Origin: Pseudomonas prosekii
GTDB taxonomy: Bacteria > Pseudomonadota > Gammaproteobacteria > Pseudomonadales > Pseudomonadaceae
DNA: 64,000 nucleotides
NCBI RefSeq assembly: GCF_900105155.1
Contig: NZ_LT629762.1
Location: 1,240,001 to 1,304,000, forward strand
Direction: 5' to 3'
Part shown: positions 33,370-42,427 of the stretch, piece after piece
Layout of the letters: every line of letters begins with the position of its first letter
Numbering within the stretch: position 1 is the first letter of the stretch
Notes under the pieces: generated by a model
Databases searched by the model: none
Told to the model about the DNA's origin: nothing
What the model saw: the letters and a program-made list of their open reading frames with translations, nothing else
Program-made: the position numbers and the translations under genes

Positions 33370-35715
33370 ATGAAGAAGCTGTGTTTGCTGGGCCTGTTCG
33401 TCAGCCTGGCCAGTTCTACCCTACTGGCCGCCACGACCCCTGCACCTCTCGATAAATCCACATCTATCGAGAAATCCACACCTCTGGAGAACCGCACATC
33501 TCTGGAGAACAAGGACGCCTTCATCACTGACCTGATGAAGCAAATGACCCTCGATGAAAAGATCGGCCAATTGCGCCTGATCAGCATCGGCCCGGAAATG
33601 CCGCGCGAGATGATCCGCAAGGAGATCGCCGCCGGCAATATCGGTGGCACGTTCAACTCGATCACCCGCGCCGAAAACCGTCCGATGCAGGACGCGGCGA
33701 TGCGCAGCCGTCTGAAGATCCCGATGTTTTTTGCTTATGACGTGATCCACGGCCATCGGACGATTTTCCCGATCAGCCTGGCATTGGCGTCGAGCTGGGA
33801 CATGGACGCGATTGCCCGTTCCGGGCGTATTGCCGCCAAGGAAGCAGCGGCCGACAGCCTCGACATTACGTTTGCGCCGATGGTCGATATCTCCCGCGAC
33901 CCGCGCTGGGGCCGCACCTCCGAAGGTTTTGGTGAAGACACTTATCTGGTGTCGCGCATTGCCGGAGTGATGGTCAAGGCCTTCCAGGGCCAGGGCGCCA
34001 ACGCGGCCGACAGCATCATGGCCAGCGTCAAGCATTTCGCCTTGTACGGCGCGGTCGAGGGCGGTCGCGACTACAACATCGTCGACATGAGCCCGGTGAA
34101 GATGTATCAGGATTACCTGCCGCCCTACCGCGCCGCGATTGACGCCGGCGCGGGTGGCGTGATGGTCGCGCTGAACTCGATCAACGGCATTCCGGCCACC
34201 GCCAACACCTGGTTGATGAACGACCTGTTGCGCAAGGATTGGGGTTTCAAAGGTTTGGCGGTGAGTGACCATGGGGCGATTTTCGAGCTGATCAAGCACG
34301 GCGTCGCGCGTGACGGACGCGAAGCGGCGAAGCTGGCGATCAAGGCCGGCATCGACATGAGCATGAACGACACGCTCTACGGCAAAGAGCTGCCGGGGCT
34401 GTTGAAGGCCGGCGAAATCGAGCAGAAGGACATCGATAACGCGGTGCGCGAAGTGCTCGCGGCCAAGTACGACATGGGCCTGTTCAAGGACCCGTACCTG
34501 CGCATCGGCAAGGCTGAGGACGACCCGGTCGACACTTACGCCGAAAGCCGTTTGCATCGCCCCGAAGCGCGTGATGTCGCGCGCCGCAGTCTGGTGTTGC
34601 TGAAGAATCAGAACCAGACATTGCCGCTGCACAAAACCGCGAAAATCGCCTTGGTTGGTCCATTGGCCAAAGCACCGATCGACATGATGGGCAGTTGGGC
34701 CGCCGCTGGGCGCCCGGCGCAATCGGTGACCTTGTTTGACGGCATGAACGCGGCGGTCGCCGATAAAGCGACGCTGATTTATGCGCGTGGCGCCAATATC
34801 ACCGGCGACAAGAAAGTCCTCGATTACCTCAACTTCCTCAACTTCGACGCGCCGGAAGTGGTGGACGATCCGCGTTCGCCTCAGGTGTTGATCGATGAAG
34901 CGGTGAAAGCCGCCAAGGATGCCGACGTGGTGGTGGCGGCGGTCGGCGAATCGCGTGGCATGTCGCACGAATCGTCGAGCCGTACCGACCTGAATATCCC
35001 GGCCAGTCAGCGTGAACTCATCAAGGCACTGAAAGCCACCGGCAAGCCGTTGGTGCTGGTGTTGATGAACGGCCGGCCGTTGTCGATTCTCGAAGAAAAC
35101 GAGCAGGCTGACGCGATTCTGGAAACCTGGTTCAGCGGCACTGAAGGTGGCAATGCGATTGCCGACGTGTTGTTCGGCGATTACAACCCGTCGGGCAAAC
35201 TGCCGATCACCTTCCCGCGTTCGGTCGGGCAGATTCCGACTTATTACAACCACCTGAGCGTTGGCCGGCCATTCACGCCGGGCAAACCGGGCAACTACAC
35301 TTCGCAGTATTTCGATGACACCACCGGGCCGCTGTATCCGTTCGGTTTTGGTTTGAGCTACACCGATTTCAGCCTGAGCGACATGGCGCTGTCGTCGACC
35401 ACGCTGAACAAGACCGGCAAGCTCGACGCCAGTGTCATGTTGAAAAACACCGGCAAACGTGACGGCGAAACCGTGGTGCAGCTGTACATTCAGGACGTCA
35501 CCGGCTCGATGATCCGCCCGGTCAAGGAACTGAAAAACTTCCAGAAAATAATGCTCAAGGCCGGCGAACAGAAAGTCGTGCACTTCACCATTACCGAAGA
35601 CGACCTGAAGTTCTTCAACGCCCAGCTCAAATACGCCGCCGAACCCGGCAAATTCAACGTGCAAATCGGCCTGGATAGCCAGGACGTGACGCAACAGAGC
35701 TTTGAGCTGCTCTAA
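33370..35715 (+). CDS. bglX: periplasmic beta-glucosidase, glycoside hydrolase family 3
   Basis: A 781-residue enzyme with a signal peptide ending near LASSTLLA|ATT. The GH3 N-terminal barrel has MTLDEKIGQLRLISIGPEMP; the nucleophile Asp is in GLAVSDHGAIFEL. The C-terminal GH3 sandwich has ALVGPLAKAPIDMMGSWAA, and a fibronectin-like end (GETVVQLYIQDVTGS) completes the BglX architecture. It hydrolyses beta-glucosides and cello-oligosaccharides in the periplasm. A short 18-base tandem repeat expands the region just after the signal peptide. Confidence 0.93.
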   Translation: MKKLCLLGLFVSLASSTLLAATTPAPLDKSTSIEKSTPLENRTSLENKDAFITDLMKQMTLDEKIGQLRLISIGPEMPREMIRKEIAAGNIGGTFNSITRAENRPMQDAAMRSRLKIPMFFAYDVIHGHRTIFPISLALASSWDMDAIARSGRIAAKEAAADSLDITFAPMVDISRDPRWGRTSEGFGEDTYLVSRIAGVMVKAFQGQGANAADSIMASVKHFALYGAVEGGRDYNIVDMSPVKMYQDYLPPYRAAIDAGAGGVMVALNSINGIPATANTWLMNDLLRKDWGFKGLAVSDHGAIFELIKHGVARDGREAAKLAIKAGIDMSMNDTLYGKELPGLLKAGEIEQKDIDNAVREVLAAKYDMGLFKDPYLRIGKAEDDPVDTYAESRLHRPEARDVARRSLVLLKNQNQTLPLHKTAKIALVGPLAKAPIDMMGSWAAAGRPAQSVTLFDGMNAAVADKATLIYARGANITGDKKVLDYLNFLNFDAPEVVDDPRSPQVLIDEAVKAAKDADVVVAAVGESRGMSHESSSRTDLNIPASQRELIKALKATGKPLVLVLMNGRPLSILEENEQADAILETWFSGTEGGNAIADVLFGDYNPSGKLPITFPRSVGQIPTYYNHLSVGRPFTPGKPGNYTSQYFDDTTGPLYPFGFGLSYTDFSLSDMALSSTTLNKTGKLDASVMLKNTGKRDGETVVQLYIQDVTGSMIRPVKELKNFQKIMLKAGEQKVVHFTITEDDLKFFNAQLKYAAEPGKFNVQIGLDSQDVTQQSFELL
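33445..33516 (+). repeat. 18-bp tandem repeat, four copies, inside bglX
   Basis: Codons for PLDKST, SIEKST, PLENRT and SLENKD lie in tandem. Neighbouring units share most bases, for example CTCGATAAATCCACA and ATCGAGAAATCCACA. The repeat is in frame and lies between the signal peptide and the catalytic domain, so it lengthens a linker without harm. Confidence 0.75.
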
Positions 35716-35736
35716 TCCACCACCCGCCACAAAACC

Positions 35737-36217
35737 TGTGGGAGCGAGCTTGCTCGCGATTTGGCCGACACATTCAGCCTATTTGTTGAATGTTAAACAG
35801 CCATCGCGAGCAAGCTTTGCTCCTACGGGGGGCGCTGCCCAATTCTGTGCCCGGCACAAATCCCCTGTGGGAGCCGAGCTTGCTCGCGATGAGGCCGGTA
35901 CATTCAGCATCTTTGTTGAATGTTAAACCGCCATCGCGAGCAAGCTTTGCTCCTACGGGGGGCGCTGCCCAATTCTGTGCCCGGCACAAATCCCTTGTAG
36001 GAGTGAGCCTGCTCGCGATGAGGCCGGTACATTCAGCATCTTCATTGGCTGCCACACCGCCATCGCGAGCAAGCTTTGCTCCTACGGGGGGTGCTGCCAA
36101 ATTCTGTGCTTGACACAAATCCCCTGTGGGAGCCGAGCTTGCTCGCGATGAGGCCGGTACATTCAACATCTTCTTTGACTGCCACACCGCCATCGCGAGC
36201 AAGCTTTGCTCCTACAG
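35737..36217. repeat. four tandem ~130-bp REPIN units
   Basis: Each unit has a GGAGC(C)GAGCTTGCTCGCGAT-type arm, a centre with ACATTCAGCATCTTTGTTGA or a close variant, and an inverted arm CATCGCGAGCAAGCTTTGCT ending CCTAC. The latter occurs at 35821, 35951, 36080 and 36210, giving a period of 129-130 bases. Linkers between units (GGGGGGCGCTGCCCAATTCTG) are also conserved, so whole unit plus linker has been amplified. Confidence 0.93.
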
Positions 36218-36234
36218 CGGATGGGTGTTGGCGG

Positions 36235-37392
36235 TCAGCCGCGGCGGTCGAGCATGTTGACCACGAGTCGATCGACCCAGCCCCAGATCCTTTGCTTGAC
36301 CCGGCGCCAGAGCGGGCGGCGTTTCCAGGCTTCGAGGCTGACTTCCTGGCTCAGCGCAAAGTCTTTGTCGAAACTCGCAACCACTGCCGCCGTCAGCGCG
36401 GGGTCGAGCGCCTCGAGATTGGCTTCGAGGTTGAAGCGCAGATTCCAGTGGTCGAAGTTGCACGAACCGATGCTCACCCAATCGTCGACCAAGACCATTT
36501 TCAGGTGCAGGAAGCACGGCTGATATTCGAAGATTTTCACCCCGGCGCGCAGCAATCGCGGGTAATAACGGTGGCCGGCGTAGCGCACCGACGGGTGATC
36601 GGTGCGCGGCCCGGTCAGCAGCAGGCGCACGTCGATGCCGCGCGCCGCCGCTTTGCGTAACGAGCGGCGGACTTTCCAGGTCGGCAGGAAATACGGCGTG
36701 GCCAGCCAGATGCGCTTCTGCCCACTGTTCAACGCGCGGAACAGCGATTGCAGAATGTCGCGGTGCTGACGGGCGTCGGCATACGCCACCCGGCCCATGC
36801 CCTCGCCCACCGACGGCACGCGCGGCAGACGTGGCAGGCCGAAATGCGCGGCGGGTTTCCAGGCGCGGCGATGGCGGTTGGCGATCCATTGCCGATCGAA
36901 CAGCAACTGCCAGTCGAGCACCAGCGGGCCGACGATTTCCACCATCACCTCGTGCCACTCGCTGGTGTCTTCGCCCGGCGTCCAGAACTCATCGGTGACG
37001 CCCGTGCCGCCCACCACTGCCAAACGCTGATCGACCAACAACAACTTGCGGTGATCGCGATAAAAGTTGCCGACCCAGCGCCGCCAGCTCAGGCGATTGT
37101 AAAAACGCAGCTCCACCCCCGCCGCATTCAAGCGCTGACGCAAGTTCAGGGTAAACGCCAGGCTGCCGTAATCATCAAACAGACACCGCACGTGAACCCC
37201 ACGCTCGGCGGCTTCGACCAACGCCACCACCATGGCCTCGGCGCAGGCACCCGCCTCGACCAGATACAGTTCCAGCTCGACCTGTTCTTCGGCGCGGGCA
37301 ATCGCCGCCAACATGCGCGGGAAAAACTCCGGGCCATCGACCAGCAACTCAAAGCGATTGCCTTCACGCCAGGGGAATACGGCTCCGGTCAT
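36235..37392 (-). CDS. clsB: cardiolipin synthase B / phospholipase D family
   Basis: A 385-residue protein with two HKD motifs: HRKLLLVDQRLAVVGGTGV in the first half and HLKMVLVDDWVSIGSCNFD in the second. There is no clear N-terminal membrane pair, as in ClsB rather than ClsA. It makes cardiolipin from phosphatidyl precursors at the inner membrane. Its ATG lies immediately after the YceI gene stop, so the two are likely co-transcribed. Confidence 0.88.
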   Translation of the reverse strand: MTGAVFPWREGNRFELLVDGPEFFPRMLAAIARAEEQVELELYLVEAGACAEAMVVALVEAAERGVHVRCLFDDYGSLAFTLNLRQRLNAAGVELRFYNRLSWRRWVGNFYRDHRKLLLVDQRLAVVGGTGVTDEFWTPGEDTSEWHEVMVEIVGPLVLDWQLLFDRQWIANRHRRAWKPAAHFGLPRLPRVPSVGEGMGRVAYADARQHRDILQSLFRALNSGQKRIWLATPYFLPTWKVRRSLRKAAARGIDVRLLLTGPRTDHPSVRYAGHRYYPRLLRAGVKIFEYQPCFLHLKMVLVDDWVSIGSCNFDHWNLRFNLEANLEALDPALTAAVVASFDKDFALSQEVSLEAWKRRPLWRRVKQRIWGWVDRLVVNMLDRRG

Positions 37393-37393
37393 C

Positions 37394-37984
37394 TCAGCGC
37401 GCCGTAAAAATCAGCACCGCACTCACCGGCACCGAGAGACTGATGGCCGACAAACCGGCAACGTTGCGCAAGCCTTCGAGCCCCGGCGCCAGATCAAAAT
37501 CTGCCGCGTTGATCACCAGCGGCTCCAGCGTCACCACTTGAAAGCGCCGATCATCGAGGCGAGTCGCGAGCAACTCGGCGTTGTATTCGTGTTGCTTGCC
37601 GCGAAGGTTGACGGTCACCGGCAAACGCAATTCCAGCTGCGCGCCGGGCGCCAGATCGTTGATCGGGCGCAGATCGATTTGCGCGCTGATCAGCGCTTCG
37701 GGGAAGTTCTTGATGTCGAACAGGTCCTTGCGCATGCGTTCGTCACGCAACGGAATGCCGCTGTTCACCGATTCCATCTCGACTTCGACCTGCGCCAGCC
37801 CTTTGGGATCGACCTTGCCGTGCAGCACCAGGAAGCGCTGCACTTCGGAAATATTGGCGTTCTTGGTGCTGATGAACGACAGCCGCGACGACTCGCCGTC
37901 CAGATACCAATCCGCACGCGCCGCCAGCGAGGCAGCGGCCAGCAGCATAAAAGTGAGGGTTTTGCAGAGGGAACGGTTGAACAT
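37394..37984 (-). CDS. YceI-family periplasmic lipid-binding protein
   Basis: A 196-residue protein starting MFNRSLCKTLTFMLLAAASL at 37984, with a signal peptide ending SLAARA|DWYLD. The YceI lipocalin-like barrel follows (SSRLSFISTKNANISEVQRF; FDIKNFPEALISAQIDLRP). Family members bind isoprenoid or fatty amide ligands. The frame is open upstream into a REP, so the Met at 37984 is the natural start. Confidence 0.88.
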   Translation of the reverse strand: MFNRSLCKTLTFMLLAAASLAARADWYLDGESSRLSFISTKNANISEVQRFLVLHGKVDPKGLAQVEVEMESVNSGIPLRDERMRKDLFDIKNFPEALISAQIDLRPINDLAPGAQLELRLPVTVNLRGKQHEYNAELLATRLDDRRFQVVTLEPLVINAADFDLAPGLEGLRNVAGLSAISLSVPVSAVLIFTAR

Positions 37985-38061
37985 AAAGACCCGTGGGGCA
38001 GATAAACCTGAGCGAACCTTAACCGGGCGTGGACGCGTTGCAAACCTCGAAGATGAAAAGA

Positions 38062-38129
38062 GTGTGGGAGCAAGGCTTGCCCGCGATGGCGCCCCTGAAA
38101 TGTCCTCGCGGCCAAGCCTTGCTCCCACC
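38062..38129. repeat. REPIN (GAGCAAGGCTTGCCCGCGA type)
   Basis: GTGTGGGAGCAAGGCTTGCC and the inverted GGCCAAGCCTTGCTCCCACC flank a short centre. Confidence 0.85.
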
Positions 38130-38143
38130 GAAGCGCGCCGCCC

Positions 38144-38479
38144 TCAAGGTTGCAAGCGGCAGCCTTGGCGCTCGCCGGTCCACTGCGCGCTGTTGCTGCG
38201 CCCCATGCCGCTGACGGTCACGCGTCTGGCCGCCTCATCATCGACAAAACCACTGAACGGCAGCCACTGCTTCACATAACCCCGGCAATACCCGGCGTCA
38301 TTGTTCATCACATAGCGGCACGAGCAATATTCCTTGGCGGTGTAGGCGCTGATGATGTCCGGGAACGCCCACAGCGCCACCCGCTCGTGCCAGATCCAGC
38401 CCGACAGCAACGTCAGCAGCAACATCAGCAGCAACAGAAAAAAACTGCTGAATGGACGACGCCGGACAAACCCGCTCAT
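38144..38479 (-). CDS. small membrane-anchored hypothetical protein
   Basis: A 111-residue protein. One N-terminal membrane helix (FFLLLLMLLLTLLSGWIW) is followed by a periplasmic part with four Cys (EYCSCRYVMN, AGYCRGYV, RQGCRLQP), so disulfides are likely. I do not recognise the family. Its ATG overlaps the stop of the upstream beta-lactamase-like gene by four bases (ATGA), showing coupling with it. Confidence 0.7.
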   Translation of the reverse strand: MSGFVRRRPFSSFFLLLLMLLLTLLSGWIWHERVALWAFPDIISAYTAKEYCSCRYVMNNDAGYCRGYVKQWLPFSGFVDDEAARRVTVSGMGRSNSAQWTGERQGCRLQP

Positions 38480-39570
38480 GGCTGCACCTTCGCCGCGAAC
38501 GCGTCAAGCGCGAGTTTCAGCAACTCGTTATGCCGATACGTGCCGTCGCGATCATCGCCATAACGCACGATCACCAATTGTTCACTGGGAATCACGTAAA
38601 GCGCCTGCCCCCAATGCCCCAACGCGGCGAAGGTATCGGCGGGCGCGTCGGGCCACGGTCGCGCCGCGCCGTCGACTTCGCGATTGAGCCACCAATGGCC
38701 GCCGGGCACCGCTTCATCCTGACTGGCGCGATATCCGGCAAAGGGTTGCAGATTGAAAGCGACCCAATCCCTGGGCAGCAATTGCCGATCGTGCCAGCGC
38801 CCGTCACGCGCCATCAGCAGCCCGATCCGCGCCAGATCCCGCGCGGTCAGGTAGGCATAGGAAGAAGCAACAAATGTCCCAGTGGCATCGCGCTCCCACA
38901 CCGCATGGCGAATGCCCAGCGGCGCGAACAGCGCGGTCCACGGATAGTCCGCATACCGGCTCGGCCCGACCATGCTTTTCAGCGCGGCCGCGAGCAGGTT
39001 GCTGTCGCCACTGGAATAACGAAACGCCTGCCCCGGCGGAGCAAAGCTGTCGTGCGCAGCGGTGAATGCGGCCATGTCGGCATGACCGCGGGTGTAAAGC
39101 ATGGCAACCACCGAAGACTTCAGCGGCGCGTATTCGTAGTCTTCCTGCCAGTCCAGGCCGGAGGCCCAGTGCAGCAAGTCGGCCAGGGTGATCGCCGGGT
39201 GGTTGTTCAGCGCGGGGTAGAACTTCACCGCCGGGTCTTGCAACGCGAACAAACCCTCGCCATACGCCACGCCCAACACCGTGGCCATCAGGCTTTTGCT
39301 GATCGACCAGGTCAGGTGCGGCGTGTCGGCGGTGGTCGCGCCGGCATAGCGTTCGTAGATCAATTGGCCGTCGCGGATCACCAGCAAGGCGTCGGTGCGC
39401 ACGCCGGTTCGGGTGGCGTCATCGCGAGGCGCGAAGGCGTAGGATTCCAAAGCTTGAAGTGCCGGGCCGGTGATTTGCGCGCCGGTGGACCACTGCTCGG
39501 CGGGCCAGTTTTCGGCGAGGGCCGGGGTGCTGAGCAGGAGGATGAAAAGCAGCGGCAAGCCTTTGAACAT
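38476..39570 (-). CDS. serine hydrolase of the class C beta-lactamase fold
   Basis: A 364-residue protein with a signal peptide (LLFILLLSTPALA|ENWPAE). The SxxK catalytic motif is in WSISKSLMATVLG (Ser ~131). The second motif is YSSGDSN, where YxN would be expected in true beta-lactamases. HWGQALYVI replaces the KTG box as HxG. These changes suit the esterase/peptidase group rather than an antibiotic-resistance enzyme. It is coupled to a small Cys-rich membrane protein. Confidence 0.82.
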   Translation of the reverse strand: MFKGLPLLFILLLSTPALAENWPAEQWSTGAQITGPALQALESYAFAPRDDATRTGVRTDALLVIRDGQLIYERYAGATTADTPHLTWSISKSLMATVLGVAYGEGLFALQDPAVKFYPALNNHPAITLADLLHWASGLDWQEDYEYAPLKSSVVAMLYTRGHADMAAFTAAHDSFAPPGQAFRYSSGDSNLLAAALKSMVGPSRYADYPWTALFAPLGIRHAVWERDATGTFVASSYAYLTARDLARIGLLMARDGRWHDRQLLPRDWVAFNLQPFAGYRASQDEAVPGGHWWLNREVDGAARPWPDAPADTFAALGHWGQALYVIPSEQLVIVRYGDDRDGTYRHNELLKLALDAFAAKVQP

Positions 39571-39651
39571 GGCGATGGCTCGGGGAAAGAATCTGCTGAG
39601 CCTAGTTGAGGTTGGTTACAGTTCTGAATGTGTGTTTTCGATAAGGACGCC

Positions 39652-39720
39652 TTCGCGGGCAAGCCTCGCTCCTACAGGGACTATGCATTGCCATTGCAGG
39701 AGCGAGGCTTGCCCGCGAAG
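39652..39720. repeat. REPIN (AGCGAGGCTTGCCCGCGAA type)
   Basis: TTCGCGGGCAAGCCTCGCTC and GAGCGAGGCTTGCCCGCGAA are perfect inverted arms around ~27 bases. Confidence 0.9.
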
Positions 39721-39727
39721 AGGCCAT

Positions 39728-40615
39728 TCAGTCCAACACAAATTCAGTCAACGCTTTGGCCAAGCGCTTCGACCGCGCCCCCGCCGCCAGATCCATGACC
39801 GCTTGATCGCGCTGCCACATCGCCGCCCACTCTGCCGGGCCGCTGGCCATCGCTTGGTTGATCTCATTTTTGAGCGCATCAAACTGCGCAAACAACCCAC
39901 CCAGCAGTACATGCGTCGCCGCACTGCTCGGCGCTTGCCGGCTGACCTCGGCGCAGCCGGCGAGCAGCGCCAGCAAACGCAAACGCAGGTGTTGCGGCCA
40001 GTCGCTGTCCTGACCGACGCCATACAGCCAGGCACTCAACGCGCTCAGCACATAGATGTCTTCCAACGTGCGGAACGGTTTGACGTAAGCGTCCCAGCCA
40101 TCGCCGGCGAGCAATTCACACACCGCGTTGTCGAGAAATACCCGGCCGTGGCTGATATCTGGCATCAGCGCGATGGCCGGCAGTTTTTCCAGCCGCACGC
40201 CCGGTTCGCCGGGATAAACCACCGCCAAACTCAAGCGCGGCACTTCGCCGGATTTTTCGCTGCGCGCGGCGATCAGCAACCAGTCGGCGGCATCGCCTGC
40301 GGTGACAAAATCCTTGCGGCCATCAAGGCGCAGATCGCTGAGCCGGGTTTGCATGTCTGCCGGGCGCAGGCTGCGCTGTTCGGTCGCGCACAAGGCGCCG
40401 AGGCTGGGCGGCGCGCTCGGCCAGAGCATGCGCAGCGCCGCTTGATAACCGACCAGAAACGCCAGCCCCGGCGTCGCCATCAATCGCCCGCCGGCGACGG
40501 CCAATTCAAACGCAGTGACCGCGCCCAACTGTTGCAGCAAGCTCGAAAAACCTTCGGCCAGATCGGCATTGGCGGGCAAGCGTTCGCGACCATTCAACAG
40601 GGTTTGCCAAGGCAT
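39728..40615 (-). CDS. acyl-CoA dehydrogenase-like protein
   Basis: A 295-residue protein starting MPWQTLLNGRERLPANADLA after GAGGAGCCTCTG. It shows weak acyl-CoA dehydrogenase features: FSSLLQQLGAVTAFELAVAG, then DLRLDGRKDFVTAGDAADWL as the middle beta domain (typical KxFxTxA pattern) and VSALSAWLYG as helical C-terminal part. It is shorter than standard (~380) dehydrogenases. I would call it a diverged family member of unknown substrate. Confidence 0.65.
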   Translation of the reverse strand: MPWQTLLNGRERLPANADLAEGFSSLLQQLGAVTAFELAVAGGRLMATPGLAFLVGYQAALRMLWPSAPPSLGALCATEQRSLRPADMQTRLSDLRLDGRKDFVTAGDAADWLLIAARSEKSGEVPRLSLAVVYPGEPGVRLEKLPAIALMPDISHGRVFLDNAVCELLAGDGWDAYVKPFRTLEDIYVLSALSAWLYGVGQDSDWPQHLRLRLLALLAGCAEVSRQAPSSAATHVLLGGLFAQFDALKNEINQAMASGPAEWAAMWQRDQAVMDLAAGARSKRLAKALTEFVLD

Positions 40616-40769
40616 CAGAGGCTCCTCGTGGGCTGTCATATAAGCATCACCAAAGCTTCATGGCGATGACACCGGGGCTACATAGCCTGACTTTGCACAA
40701 CACGGCTGCATAAAGAAAGTCGATCGGCTGCAACCCACGACGGGTGAACGGCCCGTACGGAGATTCGCA

Positions 40770-41525
40770 ATGACTCAGATCGCCCGCATCAGCGACACCG
40801 GCAATGAACGCCGCCTGCAAGCCGAACGCCTGATCGGCAGCGAGGCCTTGCAGGAAGCCCAGGCCTTGCGTTTCAACGTATTCAGCGGCGAGTTCAACGC
40901 CAAACTGAAAGGCGCCGAACGCGGTCTGGACATGGATGATTATGATGTTCACTGCGCCCACATCGGCGTGCGTGATTTGAACAGCGGCCGTTTGGTCGCG
41001 ACCACCCGATTGCTCGATCACACCGCCGCCAGCAGCCTCGGCAAGTTCTACAGCGAAGAAGAATTCAGCTTGCACGGGCTGGTGCATCTCAAAGGCCCGA
41101 TCCTCGAAATCGGCCGTACTTGCGTCGATCCGGCTTACCGCAATGGCGGCACCATCGCCGTGCTCTGGGGCGAATTGGCCGAAGTCCTCAATCAGGGCGG
41201 CTACAGCTATTTGATGGGCTGCGCGAGCATTCCGATGCAGGACGGCGGGATTCAGGCGCACGCGATCATGCAGCGTTTGCGCGAACGTTATCTGTGCACC
41301 GAACACCTGCGCGCCGAGCCGAAAAAACCGCTGCCGACGCTGGATATTCCTTCCAACGTCATTGCCGAAATGCCGCCGCTGCTCAAGGCCTACATGCGCC
41401 TCGGCGCGAAGATCTGCGGCGAGCCGTGCTGGGACGAAGATTTCCAGGTCGCCGACGTGTTCATCCTGCTCAAGCGCGACGAACTCTGCCCGCGCTACGC
41501 CCGTCACTTCAAGGCAGCCATGTAA
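40770..41525 (+). CDS. olsB: L-ornithine N-alpha-acyltransferase OlsB
   Basis: A 251-residue GNAT-fold enzyme. [56 protein letters not shown] and [13 protein letters not shown] are typical of OlsB/hemolysin-like acyltransferases. It joins a 3-hydroxy fatty acid from ACP to ornithine, forming lyso-ornithine lipid in the cytoplasmic membrane. The stop overlaps the olsA ATG by one base (TAATG), so the two steps are translationally coupled. Confidence 0.93.
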   Translation: MTQIARISDTGNERRLQAERLIGSEALQEAQALRFNVFSGEFNAKLKGAERGLDMDDYDVHCAHIGVRDLNSGRLVATTRLLDHTAASSLGKFYSEEEFSLHGLVHLKGPILEIGRTCVDPAYRNGGTIAVLWGELAEVLNQGGYSYLMGCASIPMQDGGIQAHAIMQRLRERYLCTEHLRAEPKKPLPTLDIPSNVIAEMPPLLKAYMRLGAKICGEPCWDEDFQVADVFILLKRDELCPRYARHFKAAM

Positions 41526-42319
41526 TGGGCCGCCTGCGGGTGTACGCGCGAATTGCGCGAGTGCTGTTGGTGGTGGCGCTGGGGTTGACCATGGCCAGCG
41601 TGTTCGGGCTGTTCGAACGCGCCGGGATTGCGCATTCGATGGTTCGGCGCCAGCGCTGGTCGCGGTTTTTCATGAGGCGCCTGAGCAATGCCCTGCCCTT
41701 TCGCGTGACGGTGCACGGCGAGTTGCCGCAAGCGCCGATGCTGTGGGTCAGCAATCATGTGTCGTGGACTGACATTCCGTTGCTCGGGATGATCACGCCG
41801 CTGTCGTTTCTGTCGAAAGCCGAAGTGCGCACCTGGCCCGTCGCCGGGTGGCTGGCGGCCAAGGCTGGCAGCCTGTTTATCCGCCGCGGTGCGGGCGACA
41901 GCCAGTTGATTCGCAAACAGATGACCCGTCACCTGCAACAGGCGCATCCGCTGCTGATGTTCCCGGAAGGCACCACCACTGACGGCCGCTCGTTGCGTAC
42001 TTTCCATGGCCGCTTGCTGTCAGCGGCGATTGACGCCGAAGTGCCGATGCAACCGGTGGCGATTCGTTACCTGCGCGACGGCGAGATCGATCGGCTGGCG
42101 CCGTTTATTGGCGACGATGATTTGCTTTCGCACCTGATGCGTCTGTTTGCCAATGATCAGGGCGAAGTGGAGATTCACTTGCTCAAGCCGATTGCCTGCG
42201 AAGGACGTGAACGCGCGGCGCTGGCGTTTGAAGCGCAACAAGCGGTGCAGAAGGTTCTGTTTGGCGAAGTGGCGAAACCTGCCGAACCGCGGCGCGCCGG
42301 CGTACTTATCGCCGCGTAA
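41525..42319 (+). CDS. olsA: 1-acyl lyso-ornithine lipid acyltransferase OlsA
   Basis: A 264-residue PlsC-family enzyme starting [20 protein letters not shown]. The acyltransferase motif NHVSWTDIPLL (NHxxxxD) and FPEGTTTDGRSLRTF (FPEGT) are intact, with an N-terminal membrane segment. It completes ornithine lipid by adding the second acyl chain. Together with olsB it forms the usual Pseudomonas olsBA pair; expression often rises at low phosphate, but I see no convincing Pho box here. Confidence 0.93.
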   Translation: MGRLRVYARIARVLLVVALGLTMASVFGLFERAGIAHSMVRRQRWSRFFMRRLSNALPFRVTVHGELPQAPMLWVSNHVSWTDIPLLGMITPLSFLSKAEVRTWPVAGWLAAKAGSLFIRRGAGDSQLIRKQMTRHLQQAHPLLMFPEGTTTDGRSLRTFHGRLLSAAIDAEVPMQPVAIRYLRDGEIDRLAPFIGDDDLLSHLMRLFANDQGEVEIHLLKPIACEGRERAALAFEAQQAVQKVLFGEVAKPAEPRRAGVLIAA

Positions 42320-42326
42320 TGCTTTT

Positions 42327-42416
42327 TGTAGGAGCGAGGCTTGCCCGCGAAGGGAATGCCGCGGTGTAACTGATACACCGCGTCATCGTTCTTCGCGGGC
42401 AAGCCTCGCTCCTACA
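42327..42416. repeat. REPIN (AGCGAGGCTTGCCCGCGAA type)
   Basis: TGTAGGAGCGAGGCTTGCCC and inverted GGGCAAGCCTCGCTCCTACA flank a centre with its own hairpin (GCGGTGTAAC-TG-ATACACCGC). Confidence 0.9.
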
Positions 42417-42427
42417 GGTAATGCGTA

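Noticed and set aside
33421..35730. 769-codon open frame antisense to bglX
   Set aside because: The plus strand encodes a complete GH3 enzyme with signal peptide. The antisense frame is only a codon-bias shadow.
35737..36217. CRISPR array or satellite DNA
   Set aside because: The repeated 130-base unit is a REPIN with an inverted second arm, not a short repeat with unique spacers.
40630..40650. CTGTCATATAAGCATCAC as Pho box upstream of olsBA or the acyl-CoA dehydrogenase-like gene
   Set aside because: Only the first half matches the CTGTCAT consensus; the second half is poor and the distance to olsB is more than 120 bases.
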